This document shows, piece after piece, positions 7,494 through 17,053 of a stretch of 64,000 bases of DNA. Below the pieces are notes generated by a model, which saw only the letters and a list, made by a program, of their open reading frames with translations, was not told where the DNA came from and made no database searches. How positions within the stretch are numbered: the stretch's first letter is position 1; every line of letters begins with the position of its first letter. The stretch is from Polynucleobacter sp. MWH-UH23A. GTDB lineage: Bacteria > Pseudomonadota > Gammaproteobacteria > Burkholderiales > Burkholderiaceae. A program made the position numbers and the translations under genes. The DNA lies in contig NZ_CP099572.1 of NCBI RefSeq assembly GCF_040409805.1, positions 1,240,001-1,304,000 of the forward strand. The letters run 5' to 3'.

Positions 7494-9287
7494 TTAAGAA
7501 GACTTCTTTTTCACTGGGGGCAAGTCTGTGCAATGACCATGCGCTGCTTCCGCAGCCAAGCCAACAGATTCACCAAGTGTTGGATGAGGATGAATAGTTT
7601 TACCAATATCAACCGCATCAGCACCCATCTCAATGGCAAGACATACTTCACTGATTAAGTCACCAGCATGAGTACCGACGATACCACCACCAATAATGCG
7701 GTGTGTCTTAGCATCAAAAATCAGTTTCGTGAAACCTTCATCGCGACCGTTTGCAATTGCACGTCCACTAGCGGCCCATGGGAATAAGCCTTTTTCATAG
7801 GCAATACCTTGCGCTTTACATTGTTCTTCAGTAAGACCTGCCCAAGCAACCTCTGGATCCGTGTAGGCAACAGAAGGAATTTGCTTGGCATCAAAGTAAG
7901 ACTTCTCACCAGCAGCAGCCTCGGCAGCAACATGACCTTCATGAACTGCCTTATGAGCCAACATCGGCTGCCCAACTAAGTCACCAATTGCGAAGATGTT
8001 TGGAACATTGGTACGCATCTGTTTATCAACAGGAATAAATCCACGCTCATCCACTTGAACGCCCGCTTTATCAGCAGCAATTTTCTTGCCATTTGGAGTG
8101 CGCCCTACTGCAACCAATACCAAATCATAAGTCTGTGCTTGAGCAGGAGCATTCTCACCTTCAAATGTCACCTGAATTCCATCTGGCTTCACTTCAGCTT
8201 TTGCGGCACGAGTCTTGAGCATGATGTTCTCAAAACGACCTGCATTGAACTTCTCCCATACCTTTTCAAGATCGCGATCGGCACCCGCCATCAGGCCATC
8301 CATCATCTCGGCAATATCAATTCGAGAACCTAAGGTGCTGTAGACCGTCGCCATTTCTAGACCAATAATGCCGCCACCAATCACCAACATTCTTTTTGGA
8401 ATGCTCTTGAGTAGCAAAGCGCCCGTGCTATCGACAATCCTTGGATCTTCTGGCAAGAAAGGTAGTTTCACAGGCTGGCTACCTGCAGCAATAATTACCT
8501 TTTGAAAACGCACCACCTCTTTTTGCCCGGTTAAGTCTTGTCCTGAGCCGCTAGTCAACTCAACTTCAACGTGATTCGCATCTAGGAACTTACCTAGTCC
8601 ACGCACTACCTTCACTTTGCGCGCTTTAGCCATACCAGCTAAACCACCAGTTAATTTAGCTATGACTGACTCTTTGTAACCACGCAACTGATCAATCTCA
8701 ATCTTGGGTGCGCCAAATGTAATGCCATGTTTAGCCATTGTCTTCACTTCATCCATCACAGCCGTCGTATGCAACAAAGCTTTTGATGGAATACAACCGA
8801 CGTTTAAGCAAACACCACCCAAGGTCGCATAGCGCTCTACTAAGACTGTATTCATACCCAAATCTGCACTGCGGAATGCCGCGCTATATCCACCAGGACC
8901 AGCACCGAGAACCAACATCTCGCATTCATGATCGACTTTGCCGTTGTACTGCCCCACTTTTGGTGCTGGTGCTAGTGCCGCTAGTGGCGGCGCTGAAGGC
9001 TGAGGAGTTGGGGTTGGAGCTGAGGCTGGTGCAGAAGCTGCTGCTGTAGCACTCGCCTCAATTTCAGCAATCACAGAACCTTTACTTACCTTGTCACCTA
9101 CTTTCAGCAAAATACTGGTAATCGTGCCAGTTGCATCAGCAGGTACCTCCATGGTGGCCTTATCAGACTCAAGGACAAGTAATGGTTGTTCTTTCTGAAC
9201 TACATCACCCACCTTCACCAATACTTCAATGACAGGTACATCTGAGTAATCGCCAATATCTGGAACCAGAATCGTTTGCTTAGCCAT
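7494..9287 (-). CDS. lpdA: Dihydrolipoyl dehydrogenase (E3) with N-terminal lipoyl domain
   Basis: FAD flavoenzyme that reoxidises dihydrolipoamide in the pyruvate dehydrogenase complex using NAD+. The 597 residues consist of a lipoyl domain at 5-78 with the lipoyl-lysine K43 in LESDKATME, an Ala/Pro-rich swinging linker at 79-115, and a complete E3 core. The core has the FAD site LGAGPGGYSAAF near 127-138, the redox disulfide CLNVGC (C160, C165), an NAD site VIGGGIIGLEMA near 304, and the dimer-active-site motif HPHPTLGE near the C-terminus. A lipoyl-bearing E3 is known for PDH-linked enzymes of betaproteobacteria such as Ralstonia and Neisseria. It is the last gene of aceE-aceF-lpdA, 9 bases after aceF. 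Confidence 0.97.
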   Translation of the reverse strand: MAKQTILVPDIGDYSDVPVIEVLVKVGDVVQKEQPLLVLESDKATMEVPADATGTITSILLKVGDKVSKGSVIAEIEASATAAASAPASAPTPTPQPSAPPLAALAPAPKVGQYNGKVDHECEMLVLGAGPGGYSAAFRSADLGMNTVLVERYATLGGVCLNVGCIPSKALLHTTAVMDEVKTMAKHGITFGAPKIEIDQLRGYKESVIAKLTGGLAGMAKARKVKVVRGLGKFLDANHVEVELTSGSGQDLTGQKEVVRFQKVIIAAGSQPVKLPFLPEDPRIVDSTGALLLKSIPKRMLVIGGGIIGLEMATVYSTLGSRIDIAEMMDGLMAGADRDLEKVWEKFNAGRFENIMLKTRAAKAEVKPDGIQVTFEGENAPAQAQTYDLVLVAVGRTPNGKKIAADKAGVQVDERGFIPVDKQMRTNVPNIFAIGDLVGQPMLAHKAVHEGHVAAEAAAGEKSYFDAKQIPSVAYTDPEVAWAGLTEEQCKAQGIAYEKGLFPWAASGRAIANGRDEGFTKLIFDAKTHRIIGGGIVGTHAGDLISEVCLAIEMGADAVDIGKTIHPHPTLGESVGLAAEAAHGHCTDLPPVKKKSS

Positions 9288-9296
9288 AAAACCTCC

Positions 9297-10898
9297 TTAT
9301 AGCGAAGCACGACGGAAGTCGGCCAATAGTTGAGCAATGTACACATTAAAGCGAGTTGCAAGTGCACCATCAATCACGCGATGATCGGCAGATAGCGATA
9401 GCGGGCAAATTAAGCGTGGCACAAATTGCTTGCCATCCCACACTGGTTTCATGGCAGCCTTGCTAACACCCAGAATAGCAACTTCCGGCGCATTCACAAT
9501 TGGGGAGAAATAAGTTCCACCAATACCGCCCAAGGAGGAAATGGTGAAGCTTGCGCCCTGCATCTGATCAGGCTTTAATTTGCCATCACGAGCTAATGCA
9601 GCTAACTCAGAAGTCTCTTTTGCTAATTCAAAGATGCCTTTCTTGTCGGCATCTTTAATTACTGGGACAACGAGACCAGTTGGCGTATCCGCAGCAAATC
9701 CAATATTGAAGTATTTCTTGAGAATTAAATCGTCACCATCTAAGGAGCTATTGAATTCTGGATATTTCTTCAACGCAGCAACAGCGGCTTTCATCAAGAA
9801 TGCGAGCATCGTAATCTTGATACCCTTCTTTTCGTTCTCTTTATTTGTGAGAACTCGGAAAGCCTCTAAATCAGTAATATCCGCATCTTCGTGGTACGTG
9901 ACCGCAGGAATCATTACCCAGTTGCGACCCAAATTCGCTGCTGTTAGTTTCTTAATACGATTCAATGGTTGACGCTCGATCTCGCCAAACTTTGTGAAAT
10001 CGACTTTTGGCCATGGAATTAAATTCAGGCCACCCAAACTTCCACCACTAGAGGCCGCAGCCGCACTGCCGGCGCCGCCACTCATTGCAGCTTTTACAAA
10101 AGCTTGCACGTCTTCTTGAGTAATACGTCCTTTTGGACCAGAGCCCTTAACTTGAGCAATGGTGACGCCAAGTTCGCGCGCAAACTTTCTAACTGAAGGG
10201 CTTGCGTGACTAACAGCAGCATCTACTGGCGGAGGTGTATTGCTGATTGGTGGAGGCGCTGGTGCTCGCGCAATAGGCGGCTCTACCGCTCTGGCCACTG
10301 GGGCTGCAGACGCAGCTGGAGCCGGTGCCGAAACCGCAGGGGCAGAAACACCACTAGAAGCACCATCCAAAATAATTACCACTGAGCCTTGAGACAAATT
10401 GTCGCCAACCTTAACCTTTACCTCTTTGACGACACCAGCGTGAGACGATGGAACATCCATCGTAGCCTTATCGGATTCAAGCACGACGATCGATTGTTCT
10501 TTTTCTACTTTATCGCCGGCTTTTACTAATACCTCTATCACTGGTACATCTTTGTAATCACCAATGTCGGGAACTTTTACTTCAATCGGCGCGCCACCTG
10601 AGCTAGCTGGAGCAACAGAAGCTTGAGGTGCAGCAGGATCTGGTATTGATACAGATCCACCCTCTTCTAAAGTGATCACTACAGAACCTTCTGATAAGGT
10701 ATCGCCCACCTTAACCTTCACATCCTTTACAACACCGGTGTGAGACGATGGAACATCCATCGTAGCCTTATCGGATTCTAAAACGACAATCGATTGCTCT
10801 TTTTCAATCTTGTCGCCCGCTTTTACAAGAACTTCAATGACTGGCACATCCTTGTAGTCACCAATGTCCGGTACTTTGATTTCGATTATTTGACTCAT
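9297..10898 (-). CDS. aceF: Dihydrolipoamide acetyltransferase (E2) of pyruvate dehydrogenase, two lipoyl domains
   Basis: Core E2 enzyme that transfers acetyl groups from E1-bound lipoate to CoA. In its 533 residues the order is: lipoyl domain 1 at 5-81 (K44 in LESDKATMD), a Pro/Ala linker, lipoyl domain 2 at 105-180 (K144), a long Ala/Pro linker, the peripheral subunit-binding domain near 228-268 (SPSVRKFARELGV), and the catalytic domain from about 295. The active-site motif is DHRVIDG (H506, D510) near the C-terminus. The two lipoyl domains are almost identical, unlike the linkers, which points to internal duplication kept alike by gene conversion. The gene lies between aceE (13 bases) and lpdA (9 bases). 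Confidence 0.97.
   Translation of the reverse strand: MSQIIEIKVPDIGDYKDVPVIEVLVKAGDKIEKEQSIVVLESDKATMDVPSSHTGVVKDVKVKVGDTLSEGSVVITLEEGGSVSIPDPAAPQASVAPASSGGAPIEVKVPDIGDYKDVPVIEVLVKAGDKVEKEQSIVVLESDKATMDVPSSHAGVVKEVKVKVGDNLSQGSVVIILDGASSGVSAPAVSAPAPAASAAPVARAVEPPIARAPAPPPISNTPPPVDAAVSHASPSVRKFARELGVTIAQVKGSGPKGRITQEDVQAFVKAAMSGGAGSAAAASSGGSLGGLNLIPWPKVDFTKFGEIERQPLNRIKKLTAANLGRNWVMIPAVTYHEDADITDLEAFRVLTNKENEKKGIKITMLAFLMKAAVAALKKYPEFNSSLDGDDLILKKYFNIGFAADTPTGLVVPVIKDADKKGIFELAKETSELAALARDGKLKPDQMQGASFTISSLGGIGGTYFSPIVNAPEVAILGVSKAAMKPVWDGKQFVPRLICPLSLSADHRVIDGALATRFNVYIAQLLADFRRASL
10359..10886 (-). repeat. Internal direct repeat: the two lipoyl domains of aceF
   Basis: The segments 10656-10886 and 10359-10586 encode two lipoyl domains of about 76 residues that differ at only a handful of positions (for example I/V after AGDK, and T/A in PSSH). 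Long nucleotide stretches, such as that covering LESDKATMDVPSS, are nearly the same. The 23-codon linker between them is unrelated to the repeat. Confidence 0.9.
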
Positions 10899-10911
10899 GA
10901 ATGATCTCGCC

Positions 10912-13608
10912 TTAAACCGTCATTGGGTTTGGTTTGTTAGTGTCAATGCCATACTTCTTAATAGCTTCAGCCAACTTTTGACGATCAAGCTGACCAGCAT
11001 CAACCAGAGATCTCAAAGCGGTAATAACAACCCAACGACGATCAACCTCGAAGAAATCACGCAACTTCTCGCGAGTATCTGAACGACCAAAGCCATCGGT
11101 ACCAAGAACTTCATAGCGACGACCCATATGCTGAATAGCTGGACGAATTTGCTCAGCAAATAAGCGAACGTAGTCAGTAGAGGCGATGATTGGCCCAACA
11201 GTATCTTTCAGGCACTTCTCTACGTGAGAGAGTGCTGGAGCTGCTGTTGGGTTCAGCAGATTGGATCGATGCACCGCATTCCAATCACGGCCTAACTCTG
11301 TAAAGCTTGGGCAACCCCATAAGTCAGAAGCAATGCCCCAATCTTTTTGTAGCATCTCTGCCGCTTCAATCACCTCACGGAAGATCGTGCCTGAGCCCAA
11401 AAGTTGTACGCGAAGCTTAGCTTTGTCATCACCTACAGACTTCAACTTATACATCCCTTTGATGATGTCTTTTTCAGCACCCTTAGGCATTGCTGGGTGT
11501 GCGTAGTTTTCATTCATAAGAGTGACGTAGTAATACACGTCCTCCTGAACTTCCATCATGCGACGCATGCCATCTTGAATCACTACTGCTAACTCAAAGG
11601 CAAATGTTGGGTCATAACTAATACAGTTTGGTATAGCGGCACTCCAAAGATGGCTATGACCATCTTCATGTTGCAGACCCTCGCCATTTAAGGTTGTTCT
11701 GCCAGCAGTACCACCAAGCAAGAAACCACGACTACGCATATCGCCTGCAGCCCAAGCTAAGTCACCGATACGCTGGAAGCCGAACATGGAATAGAAAATA
11801 TAGAAAGGCAACATTGGCACACCGTGTGTTGAATACGATGTAGCAGCAGCAATCCAGTCGCACATGCCACCCGCCTCGTTAATACCTTCCTGCAAAATTT
11901 GACCTGACTTGTCCTCTTTGTAGAACATCAACTGATCATGGTCTTCTGGGGTGTAGAGCTGACCCAATTGATTCCAGATTCCTAATTGACGGAACATACC
12001 TTCCATACCAAAGGTACGTGACTCGTCTGGAACAATGGGAACGACGCGCTTACCAATAGTTTGATCACGCACAATAGTATTGAGCATGCGTACAAAAGCC
12101 ATTGTGGTTGAAATCTCGCGCCCTTCTGTTGTTGCCTCAAGTAATGGCGCAAACGCACTTAAAGCTGGAACTGGCAAACTCTCTGCCTTAGCGCGACGCT
12201 GTGGCAAGTAACCACCTAACTCTTGGCGGCGCGCTTTCATGTATTCAAGCTCTGGGCTTCCTTCAGCAAACTTCACCAAAGGCATTTCCGCTAAATCTTC
12301 ATCCTTGACAGGAATTTCAAAACGATCTCTAAAGCGACGCACATCGTCGTCATTCATCTTCTTCGCTTGGTGAGCAATATTCATTGCCTCACCAGAACCA
12401 CCCATACCGTAACCCTTAATGGTATGAGCCAAAATAACTGTTGGCTGATCCTTGTGATTTACCGCAGCATGAAATGCGGCATACACCTTGTGCGGGTCAT
12501 GACCACCACGATTAAGCTGCCAAATTTCATCATCGCTCCAATCACTTACTAGCGCTTTTAATTCGGGAGTATTGAAGACAGTCTCACGAACATAAGCGCC
12601 ATTTTTTGCTTTCATGGTTTGGTATTGGCCATCAACAATCTCACCAAGACGTTGCATTAAGATACCCTTCTTATCGCGAGCAAAGAGTGCATCCCACTGA
12701 CCGCCCCACACTACCTTAATAACGTTCCAACCTGCGCCACGGAACTCGCTTTCCAACTCTTGAATAATCTTGCCATTACCACGTACTGGGCCATCTAAGC
12801 GCTGCAAGTTGCAGTTAATTACAAAAATCAGATTGTCTAGTTTTTCACGGCCAGCCATTCCGATTGCGCCCAGAGATTCAGGCTCGTCTGTTTCACCATC
12901 GCCAAGGAAGGCCCATACTTTGCGACCTTGCTCCTGAATGAATCCACGATCTCTCAAGTACTTCATGAAACGCGCTTGATAAATCGCCATGATGGGACCA
13001 AGCCCCATAGAAACGGTTGGGAACTGCCAGAAGTCTGGCATCAGCCAAGGATGCGGGTAACTTGAAATACCTTTGCCACCCACCTCTTGGCGAAAGTTAT
13101 TTAACTGATCATCTGTTAAGCGACCCAACATATATGCGCGCGCATAAACCCCTGGCGCTGAGTGGCCCTGAACAAATATCAGGTCACCGCCATGTTCTGG
13201 CGATGGTGCATGCCAAAAATGGTTGTAACCCACATCATATAAAGTTGCTGCAGATTGAAAAGAAGAAATGTGTCCGCCGACATTGGTATCTTTATTGGCA
13301 CGCAACACCATTGCCATGGCATTCCAACGCGTATAGGAACGAATGCGATGCTCAACATTTTGATCGCCAGGTAATCGGGCTTGATTCTCTACTGGAATCG
13401 TATTGATATAAGGCGTCTCCGCATGGAACGGCTGATCAACTCCGTTAACACGTGCATGCGAAATCTGTTGGTCAATTAAATATGCTGCACGTTGCGGACC
13501 TTCGTTATGAATTACGCCATCTAGCGCTTGCAGCCATTCTTGTGTCTCACCAGGATCTGCATCCTGTGGATTTTGTTTACCTAAAACTTGATCTGGAACT
13601 GCAGCCAT
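10912..13608 (-). CDS. aceE: Pyruvate dehydrogenase E1 component (homodimeric type)
   Basis: Thiamine-diphosphate enzyme that decarboxylates pyruvate and acetylates the E2 lipoyl groups. At 898 residues it matches the single-chain AceE of Gram-negative bacteria (Escherichia coli about 887) rather than the alpha/beta type. The ThDP-Mg motif is GDGETDEPES through VINCNLQRLDGP, about residues 236-270, and the histidine-rich segment IPVENQARLPGD near 51 is typical. It is the first gene of the PDH operon with aceF 13 bases behind. The 223-base gap to the divergent sensor kinase gene carries an inverted repeat (13715-13745) and a TGCGGCGCA palindrome that may control both directions. Confidence 0.97.
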   Translation of the reverse strand: MAAVPDQVLGKQNPQDADPGETQEWLQALDGVIHNEGPQRAAYLIDQQISHARVNGVDQPFHAETPYINTIPVENQARLPGDQNVEHRIRSYTRWNAMAMVLRANKDTNVGGHISSFQSAATLYDVGYNHFWHAPSPEHGGDLIFVQGHSAPGVYARAYMLGRLTDDQLNNFRQEVGGKGISSYPHPWLMPDFWQFPTVSMGLGPIMAIYQARFMKYLRDRGFIQEQGRKVWAFLGDGETDEPESLGAIGMAGREKLDNLIFVINCNLQRLDGPVRGNGKIIQELESEFRGAGWNVIKVVWGGQWDALFARDKKGILMQRLGEIVDGQYQTMKAKNGAYVRETVFNTPELKALVSDWSDDEIWQLNRGGHDPHKVYAAFHAAVNHKDQPTVILAHTIKGYGMGGSGEAMNIAHQAKKMNDDDVRRFRDRFEIPVKDEDLAEMPLVKFAEGSPELEYMKARRQELGGYLPQRRAKAESLPVPALSAFAPLLEATTEGREISTTMAFVRMLNTIVRDQTIGKRVVPIVPDESRTFGMEGMFRQLGIWNQLGQLYTPEDHDQLMFYKEDKSGQILQEGINEAGGMCDWIAAATSYSTHGVPMLPFYIFYSMFGFQRIGDLAWAAGDMRSRGFLLGGTAGRTTLNGEGLQHEDGHSHLWSAAIPNCISYDPTFAFELAVVIQDGMRRMMEVQEDVYYYVTLMNENYAHPAMPKGAEKDIIKGMYKLKSVGDDKAKLRVQLLGSGTIFREVIEAAEMLQKDWGIASDLWGCPSFTELGRDWNAVHRSNLLNPTAAPALSHVEKCLKDTVGPIIASTDYVRLFAEQIRPAIQHMGRRYEVLGTDGFGRSDTREKLRDFFEVDRRWVVITALRSLVDAGQLDRQKLAEAIKKYGIDTNKPNPMTV

Positions 13609-13714
13609 AACTTGTCTCCAATAGTCACTTGATTTACTTCAGTTACTTCATCGTTAGTCATTCACTCTATAGGCAACATTCTAGGAAGGTATATGGGTGT
13701 TAACAAGCAATTTT

Positions 13715-13745
13715 CCACATAATGATAATATTTCTCATAATGTGG
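13715..13745. promoter_or_regulatory. Inverted repeat between aceE and the sensor kinase gene, candidate operator
   Basis: The arms CCACATAATGA (13715-13725) and TCATAATGTGG (13735-13745) are inverted copies with a single mismatch, separated by nine AT-rich bases. The element lies about 107 bases before aceE and 87 before the sensor kinase start. There is no T-tract and no gene end here, so an operator is more likely than a terminator. The binding factor is unknown. Confidence 0.5.
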
Positions 13746-13750
13746 TATTT

Positions 13751-13762
13751 TATTGCGCCGCA
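13751..13762 (-). promoter_or_regulatory. TGCGGCGCAATA motif, like that of the phasin promoter
   Basis: Read on the minus strand, 13762-13751 is TGCGGCGCAATA. It differs by one base, the centre of the palindrome, from TGCGACGCAATA at 1781-1792 in front of the phasin gene. Sharing eleven of twelve positions in two promoter regions suggests a common regulator; PhaR is the obvious guess but unproven. Confidence 0.4.
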
Positions 13763-13831
13763 CAGTAATGGGGCTTAGAAGGTCGAAAATCAATAATTAA
13801 GGCTCCCATAAGGCAAAATGAGCTTATATCT

Positions 13832-16354
13832 ATGAAATCCACGGCCTTAGTCAGCTTAATCACTAAACCCTTTAAATGGCTCCGAAAAATAAGGGGCTTT
13901 AAGCTTGTTTACACCCCATTAATAGCCATTGTGTTGTTCACTATGGTGATGAGTGTCATTTTGGGCACCTTACATCTACAAGAGAAAAATCAGCAAGAGT
14001 CTGCCCTATTTCGAGAATTATCTTTTGCTAAGCAGCGTATTCAATTACGGTTTGCAAATAATGCTGACTCATTAAATTCGATTAATCGTGAAATAGCAGC
14101 AAGCACAGAAGACCCCAAGCTTAGGCTACTTGCGCGTGAACAAGCGGATGATTTAATTCTCAATAATCATGAGATTGTCAAAATCATTTGGATTAATGCA
14201 GATAACCAACGCCTATGGACGGTTCCTGTTAATAACAATAAATCGGACTGGATTAGCAAGACCCAGAATGACCAAACTGCAAATGAGAATCTTGCAAACA
14301 CTATTGAATTGAGCAAAGCTACCAGTAGAGCTGCATTCAGTCCTTTCATGACCCTCAGCCTACCAAACGAAGAGCCAATAGCTAAAGAGAGGCGGACAGT
14401 GTTTTGGCAGGTTGTACCTAATATTGTGAGTGGCCAAACTATCGGCTTCCTAGCTGCCCTATATACAACCCAAGGTGTACTAGAAATCATTCCAGGGGAA
14501 CTGAAAGCCCACTATCGCTTTACGCTGGTGACTGACAACGACAGAGTTCTTGCCATCTCTTCTGATCGCGATACTCCAAAACGTGCATTTAGCAATCAAA
14601 CTAGTTTAGATATTGGGGTGCTAAGCCCCAATATGGTCTTGCGTATTGATACCTATCCACCACCTACCAATCTGACTTTCCGCATGCTCATTGGAGTGGT
14701 AATTGGACTTTCCGCATTCGTGATCTGGAGTCTCTGGTCTGTATTGAAGCAGATGCAAGTAAGGCAAGAGGCTGAAGCGAACTTACGTACAGAAACCAAC
14801 TTTCGTAGCGCCATGGAAAATTCCACACCCGTTGGTATACGTGCGCACGATATGCAAAAGAGAATTACTTATGTCAATCGTGCATTCTGCGAAATGACCG
14901 GCTGGAGCGCCAAAGAACTGATTGGGCTTGAGCCGCCCTTTCCCTTTTGGCCAGATAGCCGTAGGGATGAGCTTGTTGAAAAAATGAATCGCGCCCTTCA
15001 ATCAGACATCGGCAGCGGTCTGAAAAAAGGAATTGAAGGCGCCATTCTCAGAAAAGATGGCTCATTAATTCAGACGCGGACATTTATTGCCCCATTAATT
15101 AATGAGCGCGGCAAGCAAACTGGTTGGGTCACCTCATTAATCGACATCTCTGAGCCTAAAAAGATTCGAGAAGAATTGGCAGCATCGCAAGAGCGCTTTA
15201 CAACCGTTCTCGAGGGTCTCGATGCGGCTGTTTCGGTTGTCTCACTAGAAACTGATGAGCTTCTCTTTGCGAATCGGTTTTATCGCGAGCATTTTGGCAA
15301 TGACTCTAAAGGTCACTTCCAACTGGCCCACCAAGAAAATAGTATGCAGACCTTGCATAACATTGCTGAGGACTTACAAGACTCCCCTCCAGGAATACCA
15401 ACCTCCTTCCTCTATCAAGAATCAGAATCGGAAGAAGTACAACTCAGTGATGGCAGCAATAAATGGTATGAGGTACGCCGCCGCTTCATTCCATGGGTTG
15501 ATGGGCATCTTGCGCAATTACTGATTGCCACCGACATCACCCTTCGCAAAGAGGGTGAGGACTTAGCGCGTCAACAAGAAGAGCGCATGCAATTTACAAG
15601 CCGTTTAACCACAATGGGTGAAATGGCATCCTCTTTGGCGCATGAACTCAATCAACCTCTTTCAGCCATCTCGAACTATTGCATGGGTATCGCCAAACGC
15701 TTGGAGGGCAACCTTGATCCAACACTTAACAAGGAAATATTGCCCGCACTAGAAAAAGCATCAGAGCAAGCACATCGTGCTGGCACGATCATTCAGCGTA
15801 TTCGTGGATTTGTAAAACGTAGTGAGCCACAGCGAAAACCAATCGCAATTGGTGAAATCATGAATGATGCCGTTGGGCTTGTAGAGATTGAGGCACATCG
15901 TCATAGACTCACGATTACTTCGAGCATTGCCGAAAACCTCCCGGAGGTAAATGTCGACCCAGTTCTAATCTTGCAGGTTTTGGTTAACTTACTTAAAAAT
16001 GGCCTAGATAGCACTAGGGAGGCATACCCTCTTTCCTCGCGCTGGTCAGCCCCGCCCGTTTCTATTAGCGCAGACCTAGACACTAGTATTTTTCCAGCCA
16101 TGCTGCGAATTCAGGTCAAAGATGGGGGTGCCGGAATCCCTGAATCAGTGTCACAACGCATGTTTGAGCCCTTTTTCAGCACAAAATCGGATGGAATGGG
16201 CATGGGGCTGAATATTTGCCGCTCCATTATCGAATCCCACCACGGTCGTCTGTGGGCTGTGAACTCCATGGATGCCGAACATACCAAGCTTGTCGGCTGC
16301 ACCTTTACAATATTGCTACCCCTAGATTCTCCGGAAACCGGTGGGAATGTATAA
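13832..16354 (+). CDS. Membrane-bound PAS sensor histidine kinase
   Basis: An 840-residue two-component sensor. Transmembrane helix one (residues 27-47) and helix two (283-303) flank a periplasmic sensing region of about 230 residues. Then follow a PAS domain (about 322-440, with NRAFCEMTGWSAKELIG), a second PAS-like segment (452-572), a HisKA dimerisation helix with the phosphoacceptor His604 in SLAHELNQPLSAIS, and the HATPase domain with N box LLKNGLDS (Asn723), G1 box KDGGAGIP and G2 box GMGMGLNI. All catalytic elements are intact. The H-box resembles the FixL/DctB/TodS group. The cognate regulator gene follows after 34 bases. The signal is unknown; proximity to the PDH operon suggests a metabolic cue but does not prove it. 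The ribosome binding site at this ATG is weak. Confidence 0.9.
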   Translation: MKSTALVSLITKPFKWLRKIRGFKLVYTPLIAIVLFTMVMSVILGTLHLQEKNQQESALFRELSFAKQRIQLRFANNADSLNSINREIAASTEDPKLRLLAREQADDLILNNHEIVKIIWINADNQRLWTVPVNNNKSDWISKTQNDQTANENLANTIELSKATSRAAFSPFMTLSLPNEEPIAKERRTVFWQVVPNIVSGQTIGFLAALYTTQGVLEIIPGELKAHYRFTLVTDNDRVLAISSDRDTPKRAFSNQTSLDIGVLSPNMVLRIDTYPPPTNLTFRMLIGVVIGLSAFVIWSLWSVLKQMQVRQEAEANLRTETNFRSAMENSTPVGIRAHDMQKRITYVNRAFCEMTGWSAKELIGLEPPFPFWPDSRRDELVEKMNRALQSDIGSGLKKGIEGAILRKDGSLIQTRTFIAPLINERGKQTGWVTSLIDISEPKKIREELAASQERFTTVLEGLDAAVSVVSLETDELLFANRFYREHFGNDSKGHFQLAHQENSMQTLHNIAEDLQDSPPGIPTSFLYQESESEEVQLSDGSNKWYEVRRRFIPWVDGHLAQLLIATDITLRKEGEDLARQQEERMQFTSRLTTMGEMASSLAHELNQPLSAISNYCMGIAKRLEGNLDPTLNKEILPALEKASEQAHRAGTIIQRIRGFVKRSEPQRKPIAIGEIMNDAVGLVEIEAHRHRLTITSSIAENLPEVNVDPVLILQVLVNLLKNGLDSTREAYPLSSRWSAPPVSISADLDTSIFPAMLRIQVKDGGAGIPESVSQRMFEPFFSTKSDGMGMGLNICRSIIESHHGRLWAVNSMDAEHTKLVGCTFTILLPLDSPETGGNV

Positions 16355-16388
16355 CTGTCGTACTGATGATTGATTTGTGAGAACCGTT

Positions 16389-17036
16389 ATGAACTTAAGC
16401 GCCAGCACCAAACCTAACCAGGCCGAAGTTGTTTATGTCGTCGATGACGATGAAGCAGTTCGAGATTCTTTGACTTGGCTTTTAGAAAGCAATGGTTACG
16501 TCGTGCGTTGCCATGCAAGCGCGGAGCGCTTCTTGCAATCCCTACAAAGCACTGATAAGTCAACTATCTCCTGCGCCATTCTTGATGTGCGCATGCCTGG
16601 AATGTCCGGTCTTGAATTACAAGAGCGTTTGATTAGTGAAAACCTACCAATGCCAGTTGCGTTTATTACAGGTCATGGTGATGTTTCAATGGCGGTATCA
16701 ACTATGAAACGTGGTGCAGTTGATTTCATCGAAAAGCCATTTAAAGAGAATGATCTCTGTGGACTTGTTGATCGCATGTTGGCAAAAGCGCGCGTGGACT
16801 ACTCACAAGCAAGTCAACGCAAAATTACCCAGAGCTTGCTCAGCAAACTTACCGGTCGCGAGCGTCAAGTTTTAGAGCGCATTGTTGCAGGTCGCCTGAA
16901 CAAACAAATTGCCGATGATCTTGGTATCTCCATCAAAACCGTTGAAGCCCACCGCGCCAACATTATGGAAAAACTCAACGTCAACACGGTAGCAGACTTA
17001 TTGCGCCTAGCGCTCTCTGACCCACAACCCAATTAA
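16389..17036 (+). CDS. FixJ/NarL-type response regulator
   Basis: Partner of the upstream sensor kinase. The receiver domain spans about residues 13-128 with the acidic cluster VVDDDE (18-22) and phosphoacceptor Asp66 in [18 protein letters not shown] is the conserved Lys region. A LuxR-type helix-turn-helix follows, from [12 protein letters not shown] to [14 protein letters not shown]. The ATG at 16389 is preferred because TGAGAA lies just upstream; a GTG at 16377 would add four residues. GHGDVSMAV and the overall layout match FixJ-family activators that bind as phosphorylated dimers. Targets are unknown; the divergent aceE promoter region is a candidate. Confidence 0.9.
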   Translation: MNLSASTKPNQAEVVYVVDDDEAVRDSLTWLLESNGYVVRCHASAERFLQSLQSTDKSTISCAILDVRMPGMSGLELQERLISENLPMPVAFITGHGDVSMAVSTMKRGAVDFIEKPFKENDLCGLVDRMLAKARVDYSQASQRKITQSLLSKLTGRERQVLERIVAGRLNKQIADDLGISIKTVEAHRANIMEKLNVNTVADLLRLALSDPQPN

Positions 17037-17053
17037 TATTCACCTTATTCGTA

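Noticed and set aside
10359..10886. Duplicate lipoyl domains as an assembly error
   Set aside because: The copies differ at several codons and are joined by distinct linkers. Two or three lipoyl domains are normal in PDH E2.
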